Shown one piece after another: positions 15,501-22,192 of a stretch of DNA of 25,789 bases. The notes under the pieces were generated by a model. The model had not been told where the DNA came from. It saw only the letters and a program-made list of their open reading frames with translations, and searched no databases. Numbering within the stretch: the stretch's first letter is position 1; the number at the start of each line of letters is the position of its first letter. Made by a program: the position numbers and the translations under genes. Source of the stretch: DYGX01 sp035325905 (GTDB lineage Bacteria > Chloroflexota > Anaerolineae > Aggregatilineales > Aggregatilineaceae); assembly GCA_035325905.1 (NCBI GenBank), contig DAOKYY010000048.1, forward strand, positions 1-25,789, written 5' to 3'.

Positions 15501-17913
15501 GATCGCGCCGCAGGAAGCGCCCCAGCTTCCCGGCGGCGAGACCCGTTCCCGCAGCGGCGGCAGCGGCGAGAGCGTTGCCGCCCCCTTCCGGCGGTCTGGC
15601 TTCAGAAGCTTCGCTTCCGGCGGCTTCCGGCGCGCCGGACCGGCGCAGGCCCGGCAGCTTGCGCCCGAACAGCCCGCCGCGCTCCTCTTTTGCCAGGTCG
15701 GCGGCAGGCTTGGCCGCTTCCCCTGCCGTGGCGGGGGGCTTGTCGGCGGGCGGCGCGCCCGGCGCGGCCACGTCCGTTCCCGCGCCGGAAGGCTTGCGGA
15801 TGACCGGCAGGCTGCGCGCGCCGGTCGCATCGGCGGATGCCGCCGCGCTGCCTTCCGCTCCGGCGCCGGGCGCGCCCGGCGCGAGCGGCATCTGGCGCGG
15901 GCGGGCCGGGCCGGTCTCGCCGGGCCGCGTCACGCCGACGGTGGCGGCGTCTGCCGTCGCCTGAGCCTCGCGCTTGCGGGCGCGCTGCGCCGGGCTGACG
16001 TTGAAGGCCGCGAGCATCGCGCCGAAGAACTGCCCCAGCTCCACCAGCGACACGTCGAACGTCAGCATCAGGCTGGCAACCAGCCACGCGATCATGACCG
16101 AGACCGCGCCCCAGTCTCCGAGCTGGCTGAGCAACAGTAAATAGAACTGGTGTCCGAACCAGCCGCCCCCTTCGCCTAGCTCCACCGCGACGTGGCGCGA
16201 GATCACGCGGAACGCCTCGACCGTCGGCGCGGGGTCGTTCACCAGCTCGAAGAAGTGCAGCCAGGTCAGCGCGCAGGCGTACAGCGAGACCGCGCCGACC
16301 ACGCGGAAGAAGTCCACGTCGAACATCTGCCCGCCGAAATAGCGCATCATCAGCCAGATGCCGATCACGGCGCTGGTCAGCGGCCAGATAATCTTGCCCC
16401 AGCCGAACAACTGCGAGAGAAAATGGTTGATCGTGCCGGTCAGCCCGCCGGTCACGGGCGGCAGCAGGCCAAAGGACATCGACGGCAGGACCGCGAAAAA
16501 CACCACCAGCGCAAACGCTACCAGCGAGACGCCGATCAGGTCCAGCTTGCGGTCGAGGTCCATCCCGTGCTTGACGATGCGCGGGGCTTTGCTGGTTTGC
16601 GGCAGCGCGCGGCTGGTCGGGCGGCTGGCTTTCGGACCGGGCGGCGCTGGCTCGCGCGAGGGGGCTTTTTCCTCGCCCCGGCGCGCCGGGAGACCAGGCA
16701 GCACGCCGCTGCGCGGACGGTCGGCCTCGTCCCGGTCCGGGCCGCCGCCTAACGGCGATCGTTGCGGGGGCCGCTGCTCAGGGGGTCCGCCAGGGCGCGC
16801 GCCCGCGCCGAAGCGATCCGTGCGGTCCAGGCCCCCGCCGAGCGCCGGGCGATCCTGCGGGCGCGACGCGCCCAGCCCGGCCGGGCGCGCCATCGGCCCC
16901 ACCACGTCGTCCTGATCGTCGTCAGGCGGACTCAGGGGCGAGCGGCGCGGCACCCCGCCTTCGCCGAGCGGGCTGCGGCTGGGGCCGCCCAGCGGCCCGC
17001 GATCACGGTCGCGGTCGCCGAATCCAGGCGCGCCGCCCAGCGGGCTGCGCTGCGCTGGCGATCGATCGCCGGGCAAGCCGCTACCGGGCGAGCGCAGCGG
17101 GCTATCTCCACTGCGCGGCGCGCCAGAGCCGAATCCCCGGCTGGCGCGCTCGTCGTCCAGGCCGTCAAACGGGCCGCGACGCGGCGGCGCGTCGCCGGGA
17201 CGCGCGCTCTTTTTGTCGTCGGTTTTCTTGTCGTCCTTATCCTTGCCGCCCAGCAGCCCGCCGAAGCGTCCCCTCTTTTCCTCATAGGGTTTGCCGCCGG
17301 GGCTGCGCCCCGCCCCGCCGGGCGGCGATCCGCCAAACGCCGGGCGCGCGGGCCGGTCCTCCTGCTTATCGTCCTTGCCTTTGCCGCCGAACAACCCGCC
17401 GAGCCGCCCCCCGGACTCCTTGCCGCCAGCAGATGCGCTGCCCGGCTTGCGGTCGCGGTCGGAGTCACCTTTGCGGACCGGCAGGCCCAGCCCGCCGCCG
17501 GATTTCTGGTCAGACGGCTTCTTGTCTGGCTTCTTGTCGCCGCCGCGACCGAACGGCAGCTTCCGCCCGCCGCCGGTGTCGTGCAGATCGTCGCCGCGCA
17601 CGCCGAAGGGCGAGCGCGAGGGAGGGCTGTTCTTGGCGCTGTCGTCTTTGTCCCGGCGGAACGGCAGGCCCAGCCCGCCGCCCTTGTCTTTGTCGGGCTT
17701 GTCAGAGGCTTTCTTGTCCGGGGCAGAGCCGCCTGGCCGCACCGGTAGCCCGGAACGCGTGACGCCCGGACGATCGTCGTCGCGAGCGCGCTGGCCCCGG
17801 TCGCCGGCGTCGGCCACGTTGCGGTAGCTATTGCGCAGATCGAGCGGCGAGCGCGGCGGCAGCTCGTCCGGGTCGTCGTCCTCGTCGTACGGTCCGCGAT
17901 AAGGTGGTTGCAT
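12565..17913 (-). CDS. ftsK: FtsK/SpoIIIE DNA translocase with very long disordered regions
   Basis: Protein of 1,782 residues. Layout: residues 1-450 disordered, rich in Gly/Pro/Arg/Asp/Lys with loose repeats (GLGLPFRRDKDD, GLGLPVRKGD, LGGLFGGKGKDDK, FGGLLGGKDKDDK, then RSPLGG modules); 451-640 membrane domain with about four helices; 645-1280 a second disordered block containing an acidic tract (about 1171-1192); 1281-1700 the motor; about 1720-1770 the winged-helix gamma domain (QRRLRIGYTRAARLIDLMEQEGIVG). The motor has Walker A GTTGSGKS (1443-1450, K1449), Walker B VVVIDELAD with D1547-E1548, and the MARATGIHLIISTQRPSVDIITG segment. It is a hexameric DNA pump at the division septum that clears chromosomal DNA and assists dimer resolution. 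The ATG at 17913 has AGGTAAGG upstream. The total length is well above the 750-1,330 residues common in the family. Confidence 0.95.
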   Translation of the reverse strand: MQPPYRGPYDEDDDPDELPPRSPLDLRNSYRNVADAGDRGQRARDDDRPGVTRSGLPVRPGGSAPDKKASDKPDKDKGGGLGLPFRRDKDDSAKNSPPSRSPFGVRGDDLHDTGGGRKLPFGRGGDKKPDKKPSDQKSGGGLGLPVRKGDSDRDRKPGSASAGGKESGGRLGGLFGGKGKDDKQEDRPARPAFGGSPPGGAGRSPGGKPYEEKRGRFGGLLGGKDKDDKKTDDKKSARPGDAPPRRGPFDGLDDERASRGFGSGAPRSGDSPLRSPGSGLPGDRSPAQRSPLGGAPGFGDRDRDRGPLGGPSRSPLGEGGVPRRSPLSPPDDDQDDVVGPMARPAGLGASRPQDRPALGGGLDRTDRFGAGARPGGPPEQRPPQRSPLGGGPDRDEADRPRSGVLPGLPARRGEEKAPSREPAPPGPKASRPTSRALPQTSKAPRIVKHGMDLDRKLDLIGVSLVAFALVVFFAVLPSMSFGLLPPVTGGLTGTINHFLSQLFGWGKIIWPLTSAVIGIWLMMRYFGGQMFDVDFFRVVGAVSLYACALTWLHFFELVNDPAPTVEAFRVISRHVAVELGEGGGWFGHQFYLLLLSQLGDWGAVSVMIAWLVASLMLTFDVSLVELGQFFGAMLAAFNVSPAQRARKREAQATADAATVGVTRPGETGPARPRQMPLAPGAPGAGAEGSAAASADATGARSLPVIRKPSGAGTDVAAPGAPPADKPPATAGEAAKPAADLAKEERGGLFGRKLPGLRRSGAPEAAGSEASEARPPEGGGNALAAAAAAGTGLAAGKLGRFLRRDHAAEDETPAKGAAASPGAAADHAAPAPVTSENGAPDAAPGEPPRRMSGFTLPTRDRPGRPLPFAAPAGEPDDLDDEDDADDTGEPEEAPDTPGATDTELAANAPRRPLRAAVDETPPGGLAIRPSQRVEPVSDAPSAGPEADAARSLPFANPYRARPAFGAPGTTQTPDTNETPDAGPTAESTADDIEPPVRSTGAPVRPGREDSAPPRRTLPFSSGAPRPPAEEPPSRPPLAHSTPRPERPAESERVRSFLDGINLPSRPVSDGEKRDEPPAAPANDRSTDTSAERDPAPPRGSGLGNLIGGAALAGAALAGASALGGHREPEPAPDDEPAVDPPARPARPSLRAESPRFGGLRASITGRAAAEVAGEDEDDEDDLDLLDGEDEDEEDAPPLFETPARPKGIVRPPQRPMGSVTPPPSDAGVRAANEHTARLAREDTGQTQPSDDFTRRARVDVPERPKRGDESKPVSHTHKPKRVDYTLPDITTLKAGKEQRVNDEVLIKKAQVIEDTLASFGAPGRVVEVNPGPVVTQFGVEPDYLVNRTGKKMRVKVGSIARLDADLALALAAKSIRIEAPVPGKGFVGIEVPNDELTLVTLRDVIESPEFKRIDSKLAIALGLGVDGTPVAADLTAMPHLLIAGTTGSGKSVCVNAIITCLLVNNSPRDVQFIMVDPKRVELTGYNGIPHLVSDVVVDLERIVGVLQAVQREMEARYQRFADTASRNIMDYNRKFPDEKMPYLVVVIDELADLMMLAPDETERLLARLAQMARATGIHLIISTQRPSVDIITGLIKANFPARIAFAVASSVDSRVILDQPGAEKLLGRGDMLYQSPDAAAPLRMQGVYVSDEEINGIINHWRQQKAQHGAPSARGMYFNVAPMDGGRSGGSVPMRGENGQPTFWDGGSALSFDDEDDGSDEDELYRQAVEVVQNLGKASISLLQRRLRIGYTRAARLIDLMEQEGIVGPAESGSKPREVLKFD

Positions 17914-18010
17914 CGGCCTTACCTGACACGTCTAGCCGTCAATGGGATGCCGCGTGGCGTTTGCCCGCAGGACGCCGGGCACCGCCGTGACCGGCCAATA
18001 CCCCTGCCTT

Positions 18011-18019
18011 ATTTTAGCA
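18011..18019 (-). promoter_or_regulatory. Extended -10 for ftsK, inside a palindrome
   Basis: On the minus strand the sequence reads TGCTAAAAT: TGn plus TAAAAT (5 of 6 to TATAAT). It is 97 bases before the ftsK ATG and overlaps one half of the 18-bp palindrome at 18014-18031. No clear -35. Confidence 0.45.
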
Positions 18020-18031
18020 CATATGTGCTAA
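18014..18031. promoter_or_regulatory. Perfect 18-bp palindrome in the ftsK promoter region, probable operator
   Basis: TTAGCACATATGTGCTAA reads the same on both strands. It is the only AT-rich island in the 260-bp gap between ftsK and the beta-glucosidase gene; the rest of that gap holds nothing I can identify. One half overlaps the predicted extended -10 of ftsK. A regulator dimer bound here would block polymerase. The seven outer bases of each arm equal those of the HrcA/CIRCE element, but the spacing does not fit a CIRCE. Confidence 0.6.
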
Positions 18032-18173
18032 TTTTGCAGCAGGCTTCTTCAATCACGAGGATATATCAGAAACGGGCAGAGCACCAAGCGAAATTGGTCC
18101 CGCCCTCTGCCTGCCACGCGCCAGCGCCCGATACCAGCCGGGACGCCAGCGCGTTTTTCGCTCACGCGCCGCC

Positions 18174-19526
18174 TTAGCCTTCCGGCACCGCGTTGGCCCG
18201 GATCACGGCCTGGTAGAAGCGCGCGCTGTCCTTCAGCGTGCGCGCGCCGGTCGGATAATCGACGTAGATCAGCCCGAAGCGCCTGGCGTAGCCGTGCGCC
18301 CACTCGAAGTTGTCCAGCAGGCTCCACACGAAATAGCCCTTGAGCGGCACGCCGTCCGCGATAGCCCGCTGCGCCGCCTTGAAATGCTCGCGCAGATAGG
18401 CCACGCGGCGCGGGTCGCGCACGCGGCCATCAGCCCCCAGCACGTCGTCGAACGCCGCGCCGTTTTCCGTGACGTACAGCGCCGGGACTGCGTACATCTC
18501 GTGCATCCGCTTGAGGGTGGTGTACAGCCCCGTTGGGTACACTTCCCAGCCCATCGCGGTGTACTCCGCGCCGGGGTTAGGCGCGGTATCGTGCAGGTCG
18601 CCACGGTCGGCGCTTTCCGGCGCGAGCAGCGTGCGGCTGTAGTAGTTAATGCCCATGAAGTCCAGCGGCGTGCGGATCAGCTCCAGGTCGCCCGGCTCGA
18701 TCTTCAGGTTGGCCCACTGCGGCGCGTCGAGCAGCTCTTGCGGATATTCCCCGCGCAGCACCGGGTCGACAAACCAGCGGTTGGTGCGCGCGTCCATCAG
18801 GCGCTGGCGGGCGAGCGTCTCGGGGTCATCGCTGGTCGTCTCGATCGGGCTGAGCGCGTAGACGATGCCAAGCTGCGCGTCCGCGCCGAGGTTCTGCCGC
18901 AGCGTGCGGAAGGCCGCGCCGTGCGCCAGCATGACGTGATGCGCCGCTTGCACCCCGCCGGTCCAGTCCGCCAGGCCGGGCGCGTGCTCGCCTTCGATGT
19001 AGCCCAGCCAGACGAAGATGCGCGGCTCGTTGAAGGTCGCCCAGTGGCGCACGCGGTCGCCCAGCCGCCGCGAGACGACATCGGCGTAATGGGCGAACGC
19101 GTCCACCATCTCGCGTGACAGCCAGCCCCCGAAGCGGTCCTGAAGGGTCTGCGGCAGGTCCCAGTGATAGAGCGTCAGGAACGGCGCGATGTCCGCCGCC
19201 AGCAGCTCGTCCACCAGCCGGTCGTAGAAATCCAGCCCGGCCTCGTTCACTGGCCCGTCCCCCTGCGGCAAAATGCGCGGCCACGCGACCGAGAAGCGGT
19301 AGCCCTTCAGCCCCAGCTCGCGCATCAGCGCCACGTCTTCGGGCACGCGGTGGTAATGGTCGCTGGCAACATCGCCCGTATCGCCGTTGCTGACTTTGCC
19401 GGGGGTGTGCGAGAAGCGATCCCAGACCGACTCGCCGCGCCCGCCCTCGCGCGCTGCGCCCTCGATCTGGTAGGAAGCCGTCGCCGCGCCCCAGATAAAA
19501 TCGTTCGGAAACTGATTGGGTGCCAT
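18174..19526 (-). CDS. GH1 beta-glucosidase
   Basis: Protein of 450 residues, the usual length of a single-domain bacterial GH1 enzyme. It has the family N-terminus FPNDFIWGAATASYQIEGA, the acid/base glutamate E167 in TFNEP and the nucleophile E354 in YVTENG, plus sugar-site residues Q20, H121 (LYHWDLP) and the C-terminal WSLLDNFEWAHGYARRFGLIYVDY aglycone and glycone motifs. It hydrolyses terminal beta-linked glucose, galactose or similar sugars from oligosaccharides or glycosides by a retaining mechanism. No signal peptide is visible, so it acts on imported sugars in the cytoplasm. AGGAG lies three bases before the ATG. No sugar transporter or regulator gene is adjacent, apart from the divergent tetR gene, which seems tied to the efflux pump instead. 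Specificity beyond GH1 cannot be read. Confidence 0.97.
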   Translation of the reverse strand: MAPNQFPNDFIWGAATASYQIEGAAREGGRGESVWDRFSHTPGKVSNGDTGDVASDHYHRVPEDVALMRELGLKGYRFSVAWPRILPQGDGPVNEAGLDFYDRLVDELLAADIAPFLTLYHWDLPQTLQDRFGGWLSREMVDAFAHYADVVSRRLGDRVRHWATFNEPRIFVWLGYIEGEHAPGLADWTGGVQAAHHVMLAHGAAFRTLRQNLGADAQLGIVYALSPIETTSDDPETLARQRLMDARTNRWFVDPVLRGEYPQELLDAPQWANLKIEPGDLELIRTPLDFMGINYYSRTLLAPESADRGDLHDTAPNPGAEYTAMGWEVYPTGLYTTLKRMHEMYAVPALYVTENGAAFDDVLGADGRVRDPRRVAYLREHFKAAQRAIADGVPLKGYFVWSLLDNFEWAHGYARRFGLIYVDYPTGARTLKDSARFYQAVIRANAVPEG

Positions 19527-19591
19527 GTACTCCTGAAATCCTTTCTTAAGCCCGCATCCCGGCTACGCAGGGTCCATCACCCGCGCCCTGG

Positions 19592-19600
19592 AGTATAGCA
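19592..19600 (-). promoter_or_regulatory. Extended -10 for the beta-glucosidase gene
   Basis: On the minus strand the sequence reads TGCTATACT: TGn plus TATACT, 65 bases before the ATG at 19526. No good -35. Confidence 0.5.
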
Positions 19601-19653
19601 GATCGAGCCAGAGCAACCATTTCTCCGGCGCAGACGGCTTAAAAACCGGCAGG

Positions 19654-19682
19654 TTGACAATTATACTGGTTAGTTTTATTCT
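19654..19682 (+). promoter_or_regulatory. tetR promoter, -35 TTGACA and -10 TATTCT
   Basis: TTGACA (19654-19659) is a perfect -35, followed after 17 bases by TATTCT (19677-19682, 4 of 6). The ATG at 19712 is 29 bases downstream. This is the only consensus -35 I see in the window. An alternative -10, TATACT, lies at 19662-19667 within the spacer. Confidence 0.5.
19659..19680. promoter_or_regulatory. Imperfect palindrome, candidate TetR operator
   Basis: The left half AATTATACTGG and the right half TTAGTTTTATT match as an inverted repeat at 7 of 11 positions (AAT-A-ACT against AGT-T-ATT). It fills the spacer between -35 and -10 of the tetR promoter, the usual place for TetR-family autoregulation. 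Confidence 0.45.
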
Positions 19683-19711
19683 TGACGGTGGAGTTTGAGA
19701 AAGGAGCGGCG

Positions 19712-20326
19712 ATGGCGCGTGCGCGAGGGCGGTATCAACAATTGCAGTGGGAGCAGCGCGAGGAGGTGATCCTCGAAGCGCTTCAGACGTTGTCGGCGGA
19801 GCGCGGCTTCAGCGCGGTGACGATGGACGCGCTGGCCGAGGCCGTCGGCATCTCGAAGGCGACGCTCTACCAGCATTTCGACAGCAAGGACGCGCTGCTG
19901 GCGGCGTTGCTGACGCAGCAGATCGACCGCTTCAGCGCGTGGCTGGAAAGCGCCGCCGCCCGCCCGCCCATTGAGCAGCTGCGCGAAGCGATGCGCGCGC
20001 TGATGGGCGGGCACTTCACCCCCCTGCGCGGGCTGGTCAGCGTCGGGCGCGAGGAGGCCATGCCGGTGTTCTATAACACGCCCGCGCTGGTCGAGCGCCA
20101 CGAGCAGATCCTCGCCGCGCTGGCCGCGATTATCCGCCAGGGCCAGGCGGACGGCAGCATCGCGCCGGACCTCGACCCCTTCGTGGTGATCAGCGCCATG
20201 CTCGCCCTCAGCAGCGTGACGCTGGGAGAGAGTGCCGGACCTGGCTACCGCGCGGCGCTCGCCGCCCACCCGGACTACACCGATCAGATGCTGGCGCTTT
20301 TTGAGCGGGCGCTTCGCCCGGCCTAG
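19712..20326 (+). CDS. TetR/AcrR-family transcriptional repressor
   Basis: Protein of 204 residues with the TetR N-terminal DNA-binding domain: helix 1 (REEVILEALQTLSAERGF), then the helix-turn-helix VTMDALAEAVGISKATLYQHF (about 37-56) ending in the conserved YxHF and followed by DSKDALLAAL. The C-terminal half is all-helical and variable, as expected of a ligand-binding and dimerisation domain. It most likely represses itself and the efflux pump gene 36 bases downstream, releasing DNA when a toxic compound binds. I chose the ATG at 19712 because AAGGAG lies five bases upstream; an in-frame TTG at 19682 would overlap the predicted -10 and is unlikely. The ligand is unknown. Confidence 0.95.
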   Translation: MARARGRYQQLQWEQREEVILEALQTLSAERGFSAVTMDALAEAVGISKATLYQHFDSKDALLAALLTQQIDRFSAWLESAAARPPIEQLREAMRALMGGHFTPLRGLVSVGREEAMPVFYNTPALVERHEQILAALAAIIRQGQADGSIAPDLDPFVVISAMLALSSVTLGESAGPGYRAALAAHPDYTDQMLALFERALRPA

Positions 20327-20362
20327 CCGCGCCTGCGGCCCGCAACGGAGAGAGCAAACTCA

Positions 20363-22150
20363 GTGGCAGTTGAGCAGACAGTCGAACAGGGTGTGGAGCG
20401 CGAGCTGGAAGATGGCGCGGTCGAGGTCGGATCGGAGCATCACGACCGGCGCTGGATTGCGCTGCTGATCCTCAGCCTGAGCCTGATGCTGGTCATCATG
20501 GACGGGACGATCGTTAACGTCGCGATCCCTTCGATCACCCAGGATTTCAACTCAACTTTTCGCGACGCCGAGTGGGTCAACACTGTCTACTCGCTGGTGT
20601 TCGCCGCCACCCTGATCCTGTGGGGCAAGATCGGGGACCAGTACGGGCGGCGACGGCTGTTTCTCATGGGCGTCGTGCTGTTTGGCGTTGGATCGGCGCT
20701 GGTCGGCGCGTCGTCGTCGGTCGGGATGTTGGTCGCTATGCGCGCGCTGCAAGGGCTGGGCGCGGCGATCCTCAGCCCCAGCACGCTCTCGATCGTCACG
20801 ACGACCTTTCGGGGGCGCGAGCGCGGGATCGCGTTCGGCGTGTGGGGCGCGACGGCCGGCGTCGCGGCGGCGCTCGGCCCGCTGCTCGGCGGCTGGGTGG
20901 TCGATCACGCCTCGTGGCGGTGGGCGTTCTACATCAACATCCCGATTGTGATCCTCGCGTTTATTGGCGCGCTGTGGGCGATCCGCGAGTCCCGCGATCC
21001 TGCGTCGCGGCGCTACTTCGACGTGACGGGCACGCTACTCGGCGGCCTGGGCCTCGGAGGGCTGGTCTTCGGCATCATCGAGGGGCAGACCTACGGCTGG
21101 TGGAAGCCGACCGAGGACTTCTCTGTGCTGGGCGTGGCGTGGCCGTTCGAGAGCTTTTCGATTGTCCCGTTCTCGATCATTGGCGGGCTGATCCTGCTGG
21201 CGATCTTCACCTGGTATGAGCGCCGCCTGGAGCGCGCGGGCGTCGAGCCGATCTTCGAGTTCAGCCTGCTGCGCTTTCGCAGCTACCGTTTCGGGATGAT
21301 CATCGGCATGATCGTCAACCTCGGCGAAATCGGGGTGCTGTTCGCGGTCTCCCTGTTCTTGCAGGGCACAAAGGGGCTGTCCGCGTTTGACACCGGCTTG
21401 GCGCTGCTGCCGCTGGCGGGGGCGGCGTTCTTCGCCGCGCCGTTCGCCGGATCGTTCTCGTCCAGGCTCGGCCCCAAGTGGATCGTGACGGCGGGGATGG
21501 TGATCGAGGCGATCGCGCTGCTGATCCTCAGCCAGATCATCGACGTGGACGTGCGCGTGACGAGCGTCGCAGCGGTGCTTGGGTTGTACGGGTTGGGCCT
21601 GGGTCTGGCAATCGCGCAGCTCACCAATCTGGTGCTGTTCGACATCCCCGCGCCGAAAGCGGGCATCGCATCGGGCGGCAACAGCACGATCCGGCAAGTC
21701 GGCTCCGCGCTGGGCATCGCGATCATCGGCACCGTGCTGACGACCACGACTGCCACTCGCTTCAAGGAAGACTTCGCCGCATCGCCCGTCCTGGCGGAGT
21801 CGCCCATCGCGGCGATGCAGCCCGTATGGATCGAGATGGCGAAACAGCCGGTCAACTTCGATTTCGTCGAGGTGCTGGAAGCCGGGATGTCCGGCGGCGA
21901 CGAGTCCGGCGAGGGCCGCCCGTCCGCGCTGGCGCAGTTGTTCGCGTCGATGGACCTCGCGCCGCAGGGCGAGGCGCTTAATCAGGTGGTGCTGGACGCG
22001 CGCTCTGAAGGGATGGCGCGCGCGGCGCTGGCCGGGTGCGCGTTCATCGCGGTCGGGGCGCTCAGCTCGCTGGCGCTGCCAAACCCGAGGGAGGGCGCGC
22101 GTGCGCCGGTGGCAGCCCGCGCCGCGCCGAAAGAGGCGGCGGCTCGCTAA
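20363..22150 (+). CDS. DHA2-family (14-TM) MFS drug efflux transporter
   Basis: Inner-membrane antiporter of 595 residues of the EmrB/QacA type. After a charged 30-residue N-terminus, TM1 holds MDGTIVNVAIPSI (46-58, the DHA2 motif D1 with D47). Motif A GKIGDQYGRRR (88-98) follows TM2, and motif C lies in TM5 (GATAGVAAALGPLLGGW, 162-178), followed by the typical WRWAFYINIP. About 14 helices fit. The loop before the last helix is unusually long (about 105 residues, acidic, near 470-570). It would export drugs or other hydrophobic compounds using the proton gradient. The start is GTG at 20363 with GGAG 12 bases upstream. It is in one operon with tetR and presumably induced by its own substrates. 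Confidence 0.95.
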   Translation: MAVEQTVEQGVERELEDGAVEVGSEHHDRRWIALLILSLSLMLVIMDGTIVNVAIPSITQDFNSTFRDAEWVNTVYSLVFAATLILWGKIGDQYGRRRLFLMGVVLFGVGSALVGASSSVGMLVAMRALQGLGAAILSPSTLSIVTTTFRGRERGIAFGVWGATAGVAAALGPLLGGWVVDHASWRWAFYINIPIVILAFIGALWAIRESRDPASRRYFDVTGTLLGGLGLGGLVFGIIEGQTYGWWKPTEDFSVLGVAWPFESFSIVPFSIIGGLILLAIFTWYERRLERAGVEPIFEFSLLRFRSYRFGMIIGMIVNLGEIGVLFAVSLFLQGTKGLSAFDTGLALLPLAGAAFFAAPFAGSFSSRLGPKWIVTAGMVIEAIALLILSQIIDVDVRVTSVAAVLGLYGLGLGLAIAQLTNLVLFDIPAPKAGIASGGNSTIRQVGSALGIAIIGTVLTTTTATRFKEDFAASPVLAESPIAAMQPVWIEMAKQPVNFDFVEVLEAGMSGGDESGEGRPSALAQLFASMDLAPQGEALNQVVLDARSEGMARAALAGCAFIAVGALSSLALPNPREGARAPVAARAAPKEAAAR

Positions 22151-22178
22151 CCAGGTTTTCAAAGCGGCGCGGGGCCGG

Positions 22179-22184
22179 TACACT
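22179..22184 (+). promoter_or_regulatory. -10 TACACT eight bases before an ATG (possible leaderless start)
   Basis: TACACT ends at 22184 and the ATG of the next gene begins at 22193. Transcription normally starts about 7 bases after a -10, which would put +1 at or next to the start codon. No SD sequence is present before that ATG. Confidence 0.4.
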
Positions 22185-22192
22185 ACGCAGTC

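Noticed and set aside
14078..15502. Long plus-strand open frame (474 codons) opposite ftsK, and similar ones at 16762-17748 and 14086-15129
   Set aside because: They are antisense to the disordered GC-rich part of ftsK, have Ser/Arg/Gly-rich composition without any domain, and no RBS. They arise from codon composition.
18014..18031. A genuine CIRCE/HrcA operator
   Set aside because: Only seven bases of each arm match and the 9-base spacer of CIRCE is absent; no heat-shock gene is adjacent.
17908..18177. 89-codon plus-strand open frame between ftsK and the glucosidase gene
   Set aside because: No RBS, crosses the palindrome and the ftsK promoter, no recognisable features.
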